Numbered from the stretch's first letter, positions 21,272-31,334 are shown. The stretch is DNA of 64,000 bases from Meghimatium bilineatum (GCA_034231615.1 CM067310.1:3888510-3952509), one strand, 5' to 3'. Program-made: numbers and translations. Notes: a model not told the origin generated them from the sequence alone.

Positions 21272-21525
21272 CGTAGCGCAGTGGTTAGCGCACTGGCTTC
21301 GCATATGAGTGGTGCTGGGTTCATTCCCCAGTTGATGCGGAAATGTTTTTCAGATCGCAACGGTTCCCGGGTCGACCCAGTCTTAAATGGGTACCGGATT
21401 AATCCGGGAAGTAAAGACTGCGAGGGAGAGGAGATGGCTACCGCCCTCATTTGCAGAGCCTCTGAAATATGAGAATGCTAACATCTCACACCTCTATGGC
21501 ATTAATAAATGCTATTGGTTACTTT
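21272..21525 (+). mobile_element. SINE-4 copy, best preserved
   Basis: The head is ACGTAGCGCAGTGGTTAGCG and the B-box position is TGCTGGGTTCATTCCCC. Then come TTTTTCAGATCGCAACGG, GTACCGGATTAATCCGGG and GGAGAGGAGATGGCTACC, and the end is GGCATTAATAAATGCTATTG. It serves as the uninterrupted reference for the split copy at 28590. Confidence 0.85.
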
Positions 21526-21529
21526 ACTT

Positions 21530-22010
21530 TTTTTATATACAATGTAGAATATTATACAATTACAGTTAATATTTGATGGTACCTGATCTGTATTGATACG
21601 AGCCTCAAATGATAGAATTACTGTTGTTTCATTCTGGAGACGGTACTTGATCTGATCTGAGTTGCGCTATTACGTGATTTCACCTGTACAGCTACTGTTT
21701 GTGCACACCTGAGGTATGGCATGAACTGAGAAATGATAAGAATTTGTGTTTATCTCCCGTACATTCCTTCCACCACTTAATTTCTCACATATCTACATAG
21801 CACGTCGGGAGAGGGGGGATGGAGAGTGGAAAGGTACATGACCTCAAACATGCATGTAACTTTTTCACATGGGGTCTACGTCCTCCAGACGAAGGGGCTG
21901 GGGGCTATTGGAGTTTCTTTTTTTTTTCTCTTTTTCTTTCTTTTGAAAGAATGTGCGATAGTAGTGTTGTTTTAAAGTGAAGTACCTATTCATATGAGGG
22001 CTGTAAGTAT
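21530..22010. other. No recognisable feature
   Basis: AT-rich. A T-rich run at 21917-21945 is the only notable composition. Confidence 0.35.
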
Positions 22011-22012
22011 GA

Positions 22013-22175
22013 ATTTCTTCTTCTTCAGCGTTAATTCTCAAACTCCGGCAGGATCTCCCTTACAGCAGAACCACGGTCCAACTAGATTTCCAGCAGGATG
22101 TTATCCAGAGAATGGAAATGCGTTGTGTCACAGTTTTATTTGCGCTAATGGCCAGACACACCCGTCTTCGATTGG
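22013..22175 (-). mobile_element. SINE-2 copy
   Basis: TTTCTTCTTCTTCAGCGTTA to GACACACCCGTCTTCG on the plus strand, the standard SINE-2 order, with an ACCACGGTCC variant of the internal palindrome. Confidence 0.8.
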
Positions 22176-22443
22176 GTATGACTTTCTACACATCAGTCAC
22201 TCAGCAGCTGTGCTTAGATACGTTGATGTTTCAACAATATTTGATGAACAAGAGTCGTATGTTATGAACAAGCATCGATGCCCAGTCAGCGGCTGACGAG
22301 GAACCGCCTGACTTACATCGCCTACCACATTTAGTAGCGATAGCTAAGGCTATTCCTCGACATTACCTGAGCATGTGCCTTGGTACCCTGCTTTCTTATG
22401 TTTGGATGAACAGCGGAATCGATTTTTATTTTTAAAAAAAAAA

Positions 22444-22735
22444 ATGAAACGGTATAAAGGCGTACAAATGACTTTACTATACTCGCCTTACCTCAAATGT
22501 ACACCGTGCCTCTCAAAGAAACGGCAAGACGCCTACCGAGAGTACTGCCCATACCACGTAACTCCGTAGCTTCACATGATAATCCTCAGTAATATCAAAA
22601 TAAATTCACTTTATACAAACTACATCGCCAGCGGGATTAGAACCCACAAAGCGATTATCTTAACATCTACGTCAGAAAGATCATATTCAAACCAGTAATA
22701 ACGCGTTATCTCAAAACTCTGCTGGTCGGTGGACG
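22444..22735 (-). mobile_element. SINE-1 copy, degraded
   Basis: GACTTTACTATACTCGCCTT, CGTAACTCCGTAGCTTCACA, TGATAATCC and CTTTATACAAACTACATCGC follow the SINE-1 order on the minus strand. The tRNA-like head is poorly preserved. Confidence 0.6.
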
Positions 22736-22771
22736 AGTGCCTTAACTTTGCGCTACCGCTGATTCCGAAAT

Positions 22772-22940
22772 TCCGCCGAAGACGGATATATCGGGCCATT
22801 GGCGCAAATAAAACGGCGACACAACGCATTTACATTCTCTGGACATCCTTCTGGAAATCTAATAGGACCAAGGTCCTGATACAAAAGATATCCAGTGGGA
22901 GTTTGAGAATGAACGGTGAAGAAGAAGAAGAGGAGGATTC
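22772..22940 (+). mobile_element. SINE-2 copy on the plus strand
   Basis: It begins CCGCCGAAGACGGATATATC and continues GGGCCATTGGCGCAAATAAA, GACACAACGCATTTACATTC, AGGACCAAGGTCCTGATACA and GAGTTTGAGAATGAACGGTG, followed by (AAG)n. It shows the true orientation of the family: unique head first, GAA tail last. Confidence 0.85.
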
Positions 22941-23079
22941 CGAAATATTTCTCGTTTATATCCAGAAAATGTATATTTCATAGTGGTTTTGTCTTAAAAG
23001 TGACCGTCGTCGGTTAGAAAAACCTGTTCGCAGAATTAATTAGTGGCCTTCATTTGTTCTTTCTTGATTATTCTCGCGT

Positions 23080-23106
<27 letters not shown>
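23080..23106. repeat. (AT)n microsatellite
   Basis: About 13 AT dinucleotides between TCGCGTT and AGTACTAGATC. Confidence 0.95.
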
Positions 23107-23109
<3 letters not shown>

Positions 23110-23112
<3 letters not shown>

Positions 23113-23750
23113 AGATCATGGTTAATCAATTACCCAATGACTTCATTACCCTACTAGATGTGTACAATATTTGAATGGATGACTCCTATAGCAGACGTGT
23201 ACAACTTACAAAGCAGAACACAACACAGGATCCAATTGGCGCACTCTCTTCATTCACTGGAATTTATCTCATTCCTTTCAATCAAAAAACTGCTCGTCTT
23301 CCCTTATCGGATGTTGCGTCGGTGTGGGAAGGTGAAATCAGTTTATGGCTACATTATCACACATTTCTCGGGCGTGTCGTCAGATCTGGCATGTATGGTG
23401 GAATAAACCAAATTGCCACAAATAGATTCGAGCATATTCAAGTTGACTTATGCATGTTTGCAGAAGTCATCAAGAGATAGGGCTCAGGTGTCGGGAAACA
23501 ACCCGATACTAGGAATTCGAGGGATGGGGTAACACGAGGCAAATGTAAAAATGAACGTAAACAAGTACCACAACAAAGTGTTACCAATATTTGTAAATAA
23601 AGCATGCTCTAGCAACAAGACACAGCAAGCAGAGAAAAGCAAACATAAATACAACAACAAAAAACAGAAGAAGCGGATTCGTGCCAACAAGCGGCGGCGC
23701 GCAATTTATTTTTTTTAAAAATAACTTTCGTTACTGAATATATCTCTGTT
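23110..23750. other. No gene recognised
   Basis: Two overlapping plus-strand frames (23158-23480) have no homology I know. An A-rich stretch lies at 23630-23670. Confidence 0.3.
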
Positions 23751-23752
23751 AC

Positions 23753-24118
23753 GGAGTGCAGAGAGACAGGAGTGCAGGGAGACAGGAGTGCGTGGAGACA
23801 GGAGTGCGTGGAGACAGGAGTGCGTGGAGACAGGAGTGCAGTGAGACAGGAGTGCAGAGAGACAGGAGTGCAGAGAGACAGGAGTGCAGAGAGACAGGAG
23901 TGCGTGGAGACAGGAGTGCAGAGAGACAGGAGTGCAGAGAGACAGGAGTGCAGGGAGACAGGAGTGCGTGGAGACAGGAGTGCGTGGAGACAGGAGTGCG
24001 TGGAGACAGGAGTGCAGTGAGACAGGAGTGCATGGAGACAGGAGTGCATGGAGACAGGAGTGCAGTGAGACAGGAGTGCAGGGAGACAGGAGTGCGTGGA
24101 GACAGGAGTGCAGGGAGA
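23753..24118. repeat. 16-bp minisatellite, about 23 copies
   Basis: The unit is GGAGTGCRKGGAGACA, with CAGA, CAGG, CAGT, CATG and CGTG variants at four bases. The variants are distributed as a barcode along the array. Open frames on both strands (ETGVQRDRSA and CTPVSLHSCL repeats) are by-products. Confidence 0.95.
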
Positions 24119-24169
24119 AATTTTAAAGGACGCGTAGTTATATCTAACGCCACGACGTATGGCATATAA

Positions 24170-24545
24170 GTGGCATTAACCTACAGACTAAGCTGAAAGT
24201 TTACAGAGGAGTGGTACTTCCAGCGCTGTTATACGCTAGTGAAACATGGACTGCGTGCAGACGTCATGTGAGGAAACTCAATCACTTTCACACAACATGT
24301 CTCAGAAAAGTTATGAACATCAGATGGCAAGACAAGATTCCAGATACCACTGTCCTTGGGAGATCTGGTATCTCCAGCATTGACACTATCCTGATACAGA
24401 CACATATTCGTTGGAAAGGTCATTTGGTACTTATGCCAGACCATCGCCTACCACAGATACTTCTTTATGGTGAGCTGGAGAAGGGTACACTTTCTCAAGG
24501 TAGCCACACAAAAACGCTACAAGGAATCGTTTAACTTCACTGAAA
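24170..24545 (+). mobile_element. LINE C-terminal fragment (CR1/L2-like tail type)
   Basis: It translates as KLKVYRGVVLPALLYASETW, RKLNHFHTTCLRKVMNIRWQ, IRWKGHLVLMPDHRLPQILL, then YGELEKG. This is the conserved region downstream of RT in a LINE type common in animals (L-Y-x-x-E-T-W, C-L-R, R-W-x-G-H). It is 5' truncated, and its 3' end drifts into unaligned sequence near 24530. Confidence 0.8.
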
Positions 24546-24734
24546 ACCATATACGAACTATTAGGCATGGACATCATTCTAACAGAATATTCAAAAGTAG
24601 ATGTAATAAATGCTCATCATTACTTGTTATGGACGAACAACAACGACACGACGTGTACATGATTTTTATTGTAGCTTCAGAATATACAATTCAGTCGTAA
24701 CCGTGGTTTCTAGTTATCACCAACATTAAGCCTA

Positions 24735-24870
24735 GAGGTTGTGGTGACTGTGTTATCATAACCCCGATTTCCATTATTTTTAATGGTTGTCAGGCGAAAA
24801 TATAACCAAATTTGATTAACGTCCGCGGTTGAATTGTACGCACCTCACCATAAGAAGTATATTTTACTTA
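24735..24870. repeat. Dispersed repeat, partner at 28480-28585
   Basis: ATTATTTTTAATGGTTGT, AATATAACCAAA and GTACGCACCTCACC align with TATTTTTTATGGTTGT, GATATAACCAAAA and TGTACCTCACC at 28497-28575. The family is unknown. Confidence 0.5.
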
Positions 24871-25304
24871 ACTTAAACATATTTCTAGTTCTTAAACCTC
24901 GTGGTTCTGAAAGTGGCATCCTGGTCACTCACTCTGTACGATTTCTATTACTACATATACAATAATGAAGGAATCTAGACATAGCACCGCTCTACGTCCT
25001 TTGTAGTATATAGTTTGAATCTGAATTCAAGATTTCATTATATACCACAAACGGCTCCAGGATCTATCAATCAAGCCTCGGAAAATAGGTACTGGAATAA
25101 ATGATGAAAAGCAAATCTGATCGACGGTATTGAGCACATGCGATATGAAGGTTACTGATCATGACAAGATGTCACAGCATCCAGACCGTGACCAATCGTC
25201 AAATAAGACCTAACATGACAAGATGCCACAGCATCCAGGCCGCGACCAATCGTCAAATAAGTAATAATAGATAACAAAATAAATCAGAATCAGTTTTCTT
25301 ACGT

Positions 25305-25430
25305 GATGTTTGTGATTATTGCTGTGATGAATGTGATTATTGCTGTGATGTTTGTGATTATTGCTGTGATGTTTGTGATTATTGCTGTGATGTTTGTGTT
25401 TATTGCTGTGATGTTTGTGAATATTGCTGT
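25305..25430 (+). repeat. 21-bp minisatellite, 6 copies
   Basis: The unit is GATGTTTGTGATTATTGCTG plus T. The last unit runs into sequence homologous to positions 205-295 of the window. The unit itself resembles the membrane-span-encoding bases at 187-220 there, so the array seems to have grown inside a copy of that element. Confidence 0.85.
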
Positions 25431-25505
25431 GATTTTTCGTTGGTCACTATTTACATACTATGTATCGCCTGTTAACGCTGACCAACGAAATTAACGGGAA
25501 TAATC
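25405..25505 (+). other. Second copy of the membrane-span element seen at 83-301
   Basis: CGTTGGTCACTATTTACATA followed by TGACCAACGAAATTAACGGG aligns with GTTGGTTACTATTTATATAC and TGACCAACGAAATTCAGGGA near 220-290. The reading frame is not conserved here. Confidence 0.5.
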
Positions 25506-25793
25506 GAAGACATGACCTGAAAGGCTTGAGTAAATTCTGCTGGTAAGCCTTCTTCTGATGAAAGTCTCGAATTGGCGAAAGAAACACTACTGAACTGCAA
25601 CCCTGGCCCACAGCCCGTGGCATTCCTGACAGATGTAAGGTGAGTGCTTCAAGCTCTCCAGTCTGCATTAAATATTCCCACTCCCCCGTATCTATGAACT
25701 TGTCCCCATGATTTTTTTTTATGTTTAGTGCCTTTCCCTCTGCGATTTTGTTGATTATCAAGGGTTTTTCCCCCTGTTAAACACGGCCATTTT

Positions 25794-25860
25794 TGGTAGC
25801 ATATCATATTCAGGACGCAACCATCAACCAAGCATTTTTTTTCCTGTGGCGGGGATCGAC
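25794..25860. repeat. Dispersed repeat fragment, partner at 3318-3400
   Basis: TTGGTAGCATATCATATTCA, GGACGCAACCATCAACC and AAGCATTT match 3318-3362. Confidence 0.5.
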
Positions 25861-25864
25861 CTAG

Positions 25865-26790
25865 ATACCTTGGCTTTTACTGTTCCGCCACAGAGACACG
25901 CAGCCATACATTATACATATTTGCTGTTCCAATAAGAGCAAATGTACACACAAAAGATCCCCGTCTCAACGGAACTGAGTGGAAACGTTCTATACATCAA
26001 AGTTTGGGCAGCATTATTTTTAAAAATATTTCCCATTTCCTACAATATGATACGGCCACTGTTATCATCCAAAATAACGCTAGGAATTTCCCTTCCGAGA
26101 AGACGATGTAAGCAATAAAATAAAGATACGGTCAAAGCTCACAGGGCGTTTCCGGAGTTGTCAGACTGTGTGAGGACATATACACAAGATTACTTCTTGT
26201 ATGCAACGATGCCACAGCTGGATTAGTTTGCTTTTTAAAAAACTATATCTGGGGTTTTTTGACGCCGTCTTGTGTGCTGAGGTTATTTTGGCCAAATCTG
26301 CCTTAATCTGTGATTTCTTGCAGAAAATCCAAGGAATTTAGCCAAAAGACGGATAAATCCCCCCTTAACGATTTTCTCCAAATTCTCACCAAAATTCTCA
26401 TGGACAGGATGGAAATGCTCACAAAATTGGACGACTTAGCTTTTTTTTTTGTATACTCGTTTCACTTACTAGAAAACTGGCCTTATTTATATTAGATTAT
26501 ATAGTTTGAATTATCTGGGATTAACTCGAAGGCGATCAAGGGCTATTTCAAAAACCTCAGTGGTAACTGCTTGTATCAGATAACATATTGACTAAGGGCT
26601 CCCGAAAATTCAAGAACTGTGTAATTACAAAGGGCTGGAATATTGTCCAGTAATGACGTTTCTTACTTTGAAACTAAATTACTTGTCTTCGACACGGCCA
26701 TAAGGGTTCGAATTCGCTCATCACTTGTGGCTTGCAAAATAAAGGCGCCCGGGGTCGCTCGGAGACCATGAAATGGGTACCAGTGCTAAT
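25865..26790. other. No gene or repeat recognised
   Basis: A 61-codon frame at 26310-26495 is AT-rich and unremarkable. Confidence 0.3.
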
Positions 26791-26794
26791 TCTT

Positions 26795-27020
26795 CTTCTG
26801 CATTCGTTCTCAAACTCCTACAAAATAGCAGAATGTAGTCCAGAGAACGGAATGCGATGTGTCACGGCTTACAGATTAGCAGTGATGTCTGTGCCTTTCG
26901 GCCTGACACATCTGACTTCAACATGGCTTCTGGGTCACTCCAGCGCATAACCTCCTTAGTCACCTCTTACATGCATGGAAGGTAAAATATTGTTACTATT
27001 CTTTGCTCCCTTTTCGAGCC
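26795..27020 (-). mobile_element. SINE-3 copy, partly deleted
   Basis: Plus-strand landmarks: TTCTTCTGCATTCGTTCTCA, AACGGAATGCGATGTGTCAC, TTTCGGCCTGACACATCTGA, CTCCTTAGTCACCTCTTACA, TTGTTACTATTCTTTGCTCC. The TATATGGGATGGG block is missing, as in the copy at 20205. Confidence 0.75.
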
Positions 27021-27060
27021 CCAGCAAAGTTTTCTCAAGAGCTTACATACATGCACCCCT

Positions 27061-27243
27061 TTGAAGACTTTAATGATACTGAGAAAATCGAAAATCTACT
27101 GCACTGCCCTACATTTCCAAGACTTGAATGATACTTAGAAAATCTACCGTACTGCCCTACATTTCCAAGACTTGAATGATACTTAGAAAATCTACTGTAC
27201 TGCCCTACATTTCCAAGACTTGAATGATACTTAGAAAATCTAC
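27061..27243. repeat. 48-bp minisatellite, about 4 copies
   Basis: The unit contains GACTTGAATGATACTTAGAA and CTGCCCTACATTTCCAA. The first copy is more divergent (TTTAATGATACTGAG) than the other three. Confidence 0.9.
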
Positions 27244-27339
27244 GGCACATGGTCCTGTGACAAAGATAAAGAGACAGACTGCGAAGTGGTGTATAATATG
27301 TACGTTCGCATTCATTTATTGTGATATCCCTTCCGTGTT

Positions 27340-27740
27340 CATCAAGTGCTGACACGAAGGTTGACTGCAACAGACCGCCAACACCGTCTGTCTCTTGCCT
27401 TAGTGTGCACTCTGCTAGATCATAATGTTTTCCTCCAACTTGTATCTCTTTTTACATTTTACTCCCTGCCCCTCGACTCTACCTTCAAATAATGTCTTCA
27501 AAACAGTGTCATGTCTTTTAATATTATATTTATTTGATTTTCTTTTAGTAGTTTTTTTCACATATGCAGTGTAGTTAGAACCTTTCTGTTAGTTTTCTTC
27601 TCTTTCCGTGAAGTTCTCATTATTCTTCTATTATCCATACATCATATGCATAAATTGTGTCTTCTATCTGTGTGTTCATTATCTATGTTTCTGATTCCAT
27701 ACATTTTTGTAGAATAGATATATCACTCTAGCTCCCATCT
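27340..27740 (-). mobile_element. RTE-like LINE 3' relic
   Basis: GTCTGTCTCTTGCCTTAGTG, TGCACTCTGCTAG and TAGTTTTCTTCTCTTTCCGT align in order with 5360-5545 and 5949-6090. It is the uninterrupted counterpart of the LINE split at 5563, and very old. Confidence 0.45.
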
Positions 27741-27819
27741 TAATTTATTTGTGACTTGTTTAGATTTTAATATTTTCCTCATTCATTGAAAGTACTTTTA
27801 GCCATGCTTCTTAGACTTA

Positions 27820-28090
27820 AAGAGACCCCATCTGTCGGTAAGCTGCTATAGACCCCATCTGTCAGTAAGCTGCTATAGCCTTTATGCAGACCCCATCTGT
27901 TGGTAAGCTTCTATAGCTTTTATGCAGACCCCATCTGTTGGTAAGCTTCTATAGCTTTTATGCAGACCCCATCTGTCGGTAAGCCGCTATAGCCCCTAAA
28001 GAGACCCCCATCTGTCGGTAAGCTGCTATAGCCCCCATCTGTTGGTAAGCCCCTATAGTCCTTAAAGAGACCCAATCTATAGGTAAGCTG
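27820..28090. repeat. Degenerate 25-40 bp tandem repeats, about 8 copies
   Basis: GACCCCATCTGT followed by YGGTAAGCTGCTATAGCC recurs with variable spacers such as TTTATGCA and CTTAAAGA. The irregular spacing points to an older array than the others. Confidence 0.85.
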
Positions 28091-28479
28091 AATAAAACTT
28101 CATTTTCTATAGTCAGTTGTAAATACATCATGGCGAGGAAGGAAAACCCTTACGGAGATTTAACCCAGTCTGTAAAAACGTAATACCAAGGATTATATGG
28201 CCAACAACAGTAGGTGTTGATCATTTCTGCTGTGTTCCATCAGATAAATGTTATTCGCCTAACAAGTGCAGGAATATATTTTTTTGGGGGTTGCTTTCAA
28301 GATGTCACAAGGCATAACGGTCAGTCTGATATGACAGACTATCATAGAAAAAAAGAATAAAGGGATGTAACTCTAATAAAGTATCCTGTGATGACACACC
28401 ATATTATTTCTCTTCCTGTGCTACTTCACACAAACACACAATTGAGAATGCAACACCCAGATGTCCTAGTGACTGGATT

Positions 28480-28585
28480 ACCAGAACTGCGACCGCCGCT
28501 ATTTTTTATGGTTGTAAAGTTCAGATATAACCAAAATGGCTAATGTCTGCAGATGAAAAAGAATGTACCTCACCCGGGGGGAATA
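28480..28585. repeat. Dispersed repeat, partner at 24735-24870
   Basis: Same blocks as its partner (ATGGTTGT, ATATAACCAAA, CACCTCACC). It lies just 5' of a SINE-4 copy. Confidence 0.45.
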
Positions 28586-28589
28586 GAGA

Positions 28590-28705
28590 TTATATGCTTC
28601 GCATATGAGTGGTACTGGGTTCATTCCCCAGTTGAAGTGGAAATTTTTTTCAGATCGCAACGTGTCCCAGGTTGATCTAGCCTTAATTGGATATCGGAAT
28701 AATCC
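28590..28705 (+). mobile_element. SINE-4 copy, first part, split by SINE-2
   Basis: GCTTCGCATATGAGTGGTAC, TGGGTTCATTCCCCAGTTGA and TTTTTCAGATCGCAACG match 21293-21365. It stops at GGAATAATCC (28696-28705). Confidence 0.85.
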
Positions 28706-28863
28706 TTCTTCTTCAGCGTTCATTCTCAAACTCCCACTGGATATCTCTTGTATCAGGACCATGGTCCTAGTAGATTTCCAGAAGGATGTAGTCCATAGAA
28801 TGGAAATGCGTTGTGTCGCCGTTTTATTTGCGCCAATGGCCCGACACATCCGTCTTCGGCGGT
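28706..28863 (-). mobile_element. SINE-2 copy, exact 158-bp reference with TSD
   Basis: It sits inside SINE-4 with the duplication GGAATAATCC (28696-28705) and GGATTAATCC (28864-28873), so both ends are defined. On the minus strand it runs from ACCGCCGAAGACGG, through a GCGCAAATAAAACGG block and the near-palindrome GGACCATGGTCC, to GAACGCTGAAGAAG. No tRNA-like A and B boxes are obvious. The 3' end equals that of SINE-3 and of the LINE at 46665-46975. Confidence 0.9.
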
Positions 28864-28873
28864 GGATTAATCC

Positions 28874-29000
28874 AAGAAGTAAAATCTGCAATGGAGAGGA
28901 GATGGCTACCAACCTTATATAGCAGAGCCACTGAAATTTGAGATAGCAAACATCTCACACCACTTTGGCAGTTAATAAATGCTATGGGTTAACTTGACTT
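28874..29000 (+). mobile_element. SINE-4 copy, second part
   Basis: AAGAAGTAAAATCTGCAATG, GGAGAGGAGATGGCTACCAA and GTTAATAAATGCTATGGGTT continue the SINE-4 order of 21405-21520. Confidence 0.8.
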
Positions 29001-29090
29001 TACCATACTACACCACTATAAGAGTTACATTGTACTTAACCAAACACAATTGAGTGATTAGAGACATCACATCTAATGTGCTTCAACCAC

Positions 29091-30066
29091 AATTTCATGT
29101 TGCGACAATTGAATCATTGTCACAAAACAAAAGGCAAAGAAAAAAACAAATTTCATGTTGCGATAATTGAATCATTGTCACAAAACAAAAGGCAAAGAAA
29201 AAAATAAATTTCATGTTGCGACAATTGAATCATTGTCACAAAACAAAAGGCATAGAAAAAAACAAATTTCATGTTGCGACAATTGCATCATTGTCACAAA
29301 AGAAAAGGCAAAGAAAAAAACAAATTTCATGTTGCGACAATTGAATCATTGTCACAAAACAAAAGGCAAAGAAAAAAACAAATTTCATGTTGCGATAATT
29401 GAATCATTGTCACAAAACAAAAGGCAAAGAAAAAAACAAATTTCATGTTGCGACAATTGAATCATTGTCACAAAACAAAAGGCAAAGAAAAAAACAAATT
29501 TCATGTTGCGACAATTGAATCATTGTCACAAAACAAAAGGCAAAGAAAAAAACAAATTTCATGTTGCGACAATTGAATCATTGTCACAAAACAAAAGGCA
29601 AAGAAAAAAACAAATTTCATGTTGCGACAATTGCATCATTGTCACAAAACAAAAGGCAAAGAAAAAAACAAATTTCATGTTGCGACAATTGAATCATTGT
29701 CACAAAACAAAAGGCAAAGAAAAAAACAAATTTCATGTTGCGACAATTGAATCATTGTCACAAAACAAAAGGCAAAGAAAAAAACAAATTTCATGTTGCG
29801 ACAATTGAATCATTGTCACAAAACAAAAGGCAAAGAAAAAAACAAATTTCATGTTGCGACAATTGAATCATTGTCACAAAACAAAAGGCAAAGAAAAAAA
29901 CAAATTTCATGTTGCGACAATTGAATCATTGTCACAAAACAAAAGGCAAAGAAAAAAACAAATTTCATGTTGCGACAATTGAATCATTGTCACAAAACAA
30001 AAGGCAAAGAAAAAAACAAATTTCATGTTGCGACAATTGCATCATTGTCACAAAACAAAAGGCAAA
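29091..30066. repeat. 58-bp minisatellite, about 17 copies
   Basis: The unit contains TTTCATGTTGCGACAATTGA, ATCATTGTCACAAAACAAAA and GGCAAAGAAAAAAACAAA. Copies are nearly identical, with GACAATTGCATC variants at regular intervals. Because 58 is not a multiple of three, a forward frame passes through three phases in turn, and all three lack stops. Confidence 0.95.
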
Positions 30067-30074
30067 ATCAGGCA

Positions 30075-30500
30075 AACAATATCTTCTTCTTCTTCTTATT
30101 TGTTTAGTGTCGACTGTCACATGTTCTTCCGTGCACCTGATCACCAGGTCGTCAACATATATTGCCACTTTGATCCCATGTGCTAGTTCGGAAACTAGGT
30201 CATTGAAATAAACTAAGAAAAGTGTGTGTGCCAGGACTCCTCCCTGGAGGACCCATGACGCAGTAGGACTATCTTGCTCCTGCGGCCATCCAATTGTACT
30301 CTGGCTCTTCTATTATGCAGATATGCTTTTACACATTTGTACATTCTTGAATTAACCCTGCAATTTCTTTAAGAGTCCTTCTTTCCAAACTTTGTCAAAT
30401 GCTTTCCTGAGGCCTATTCATGCTGCTAGTATCAGTTTCTGGTCTTGGAAGGTGTCCTCAATCTCTTGGAAGAGGTAGGTTGCCTGATCTTCAGTAAAGT
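30075..30500 (-). mobile_element. LINE reverse transcriptase fragment
   Basis: Minus-strand translation gives IGLRKAFDKVWKEGLLKKL (the D-x-x-K-A-F-D-x-V-W region) and further on AIYVDDLVI, the F/YxDD catalytic motif in Y-V-D-D form. It is interrupted by several stops. It ends abruptly after the RT core in a (GAA)n run at 30085-30100, so it looks like an internal fragment joined to the tail type of the GAA LINE. Confidence 0.75.
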
Positions 30501-30636
30501 AGCGCTGTCAAAAAAAAAATCGAGGCCAGCACCTTGAAGTGGTGAAGCACAATTAATCATGATACCACGTACAAAACACAATGGGAAAAGTTATTATGTT
30601 TAGGGGAGATTGTGGCAGGACATACAAATCACTTAC

Positions 30637-30960
30637 TTGGAGAGGATACAGAAGCCGATTCATGTTGTGTGCCAGATTTTGCATTATGTAGGTTAACTGC
30701 TGCCATTTTCTCATCTCTTCTTATGAAAGTCTGATTTAGCTCCAACTCCCGATATTGTCCTCTGTTCTGGGGCATTTCCTGATGTTGTGAAGATAAATCC
30801 TGCAGTGTAAATCTCTGCTCTTGTGAAACAGGTGACCTTGACTTGCTGGATGTGGAAGACTGAAAATGACCACCACTCTCATTTCGACCCATTGGGATCT
30901 TTTGACTTATGTGTGGGTCTTTGTCATCATGGCTGTAACACTCCTTAGACATGTCAACAT
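30637..30960 (-). CDS. Candidate internal exon of an unidentified gene
   Basis: A 324-nt stretch, open throughout, is bounded on the minus strand by a pyrimidine-rich acceptor (TATGTCTCTTCTTCAG just 5') and a consensus donor GTAAGT (plus-strand ACTTAC at 30631-30636). The length is a multiple of three and the phases are symmetric. The encoded segment is hydrophilic and rich in S, Q, E and R (SKSRSPVSQEQRF, QHQEMPQNRGQYRELELNQT), like a disordered region. It has no repeat relatives in the window. I do not recognise the protein and see no partner exon, so this may be a chance frame. Confidence 0.4.
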
Positions 30961-31074
30961 CTGAAGAAGAGACATAAAATACTGTCAGGTCAGCTAGAAA
31001 CTGAAAGCAAAACACAATTTTTCATCATCATCGCCCATATGGCAATCCGAGTCTGAACTTCCTAGTTCAGGGTG

Positions 31075-31330
31075 AAAAGAATGTCTTTTTTCCAGGCATG
31101 TTGTAGGAGGTGACTAAGAAAGGATGGGGAATAAGCTAACAAACTATAACCTGGAAATAAATCATCATTGTCACATCTGGTCTCAATTTCTTACTTTTGT
31201 CTTCTATCAAATAGTCCCCATGGATGACAAAAAGATGCAGGCTACAAACAGTTCTGTGATTCCTTCCTGGTGAAAAGGCAGGATGCAGATTTACAATCAA
31301 AGCTGGGGGTAGAACTGACAAGAAGCAGAA
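31075..31330 (+). mobile_element. SINE-3-related subfamily copy
   Basis: CAGGCATGTTGTAGGAGGTG, GGGGAATAAGCTAACAA, GTCACATCTGGTCTCAATTT and TTGTCTTCTATCAAATAG match 44935-45060 in order. The start resembles SINE-3 (ACC..CATGTCGTAAGAGGCGAC), but the middle is different, so it appears to be a chimeric or diverged subfamily. Confidence 0.55.
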
Positions 31331-31334
31331 TAGA

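Noticed and set aside
23609-24169. Frames of 137-146 codons on both strands in the 16-bp array
   Set aside because: A stop-free 16-bp unit opens all frames. The repeated CTPVSLHS and ETGVQRDR strings are translation of the array.
29091-30066. CRISPR-like array
   Set aside because: The units are tandem without variable spacers, the genome is eukaryotic, and no cas-like genes are present. The same holds for the arrays at 398, 6612, 17447, 33424 and 62769.
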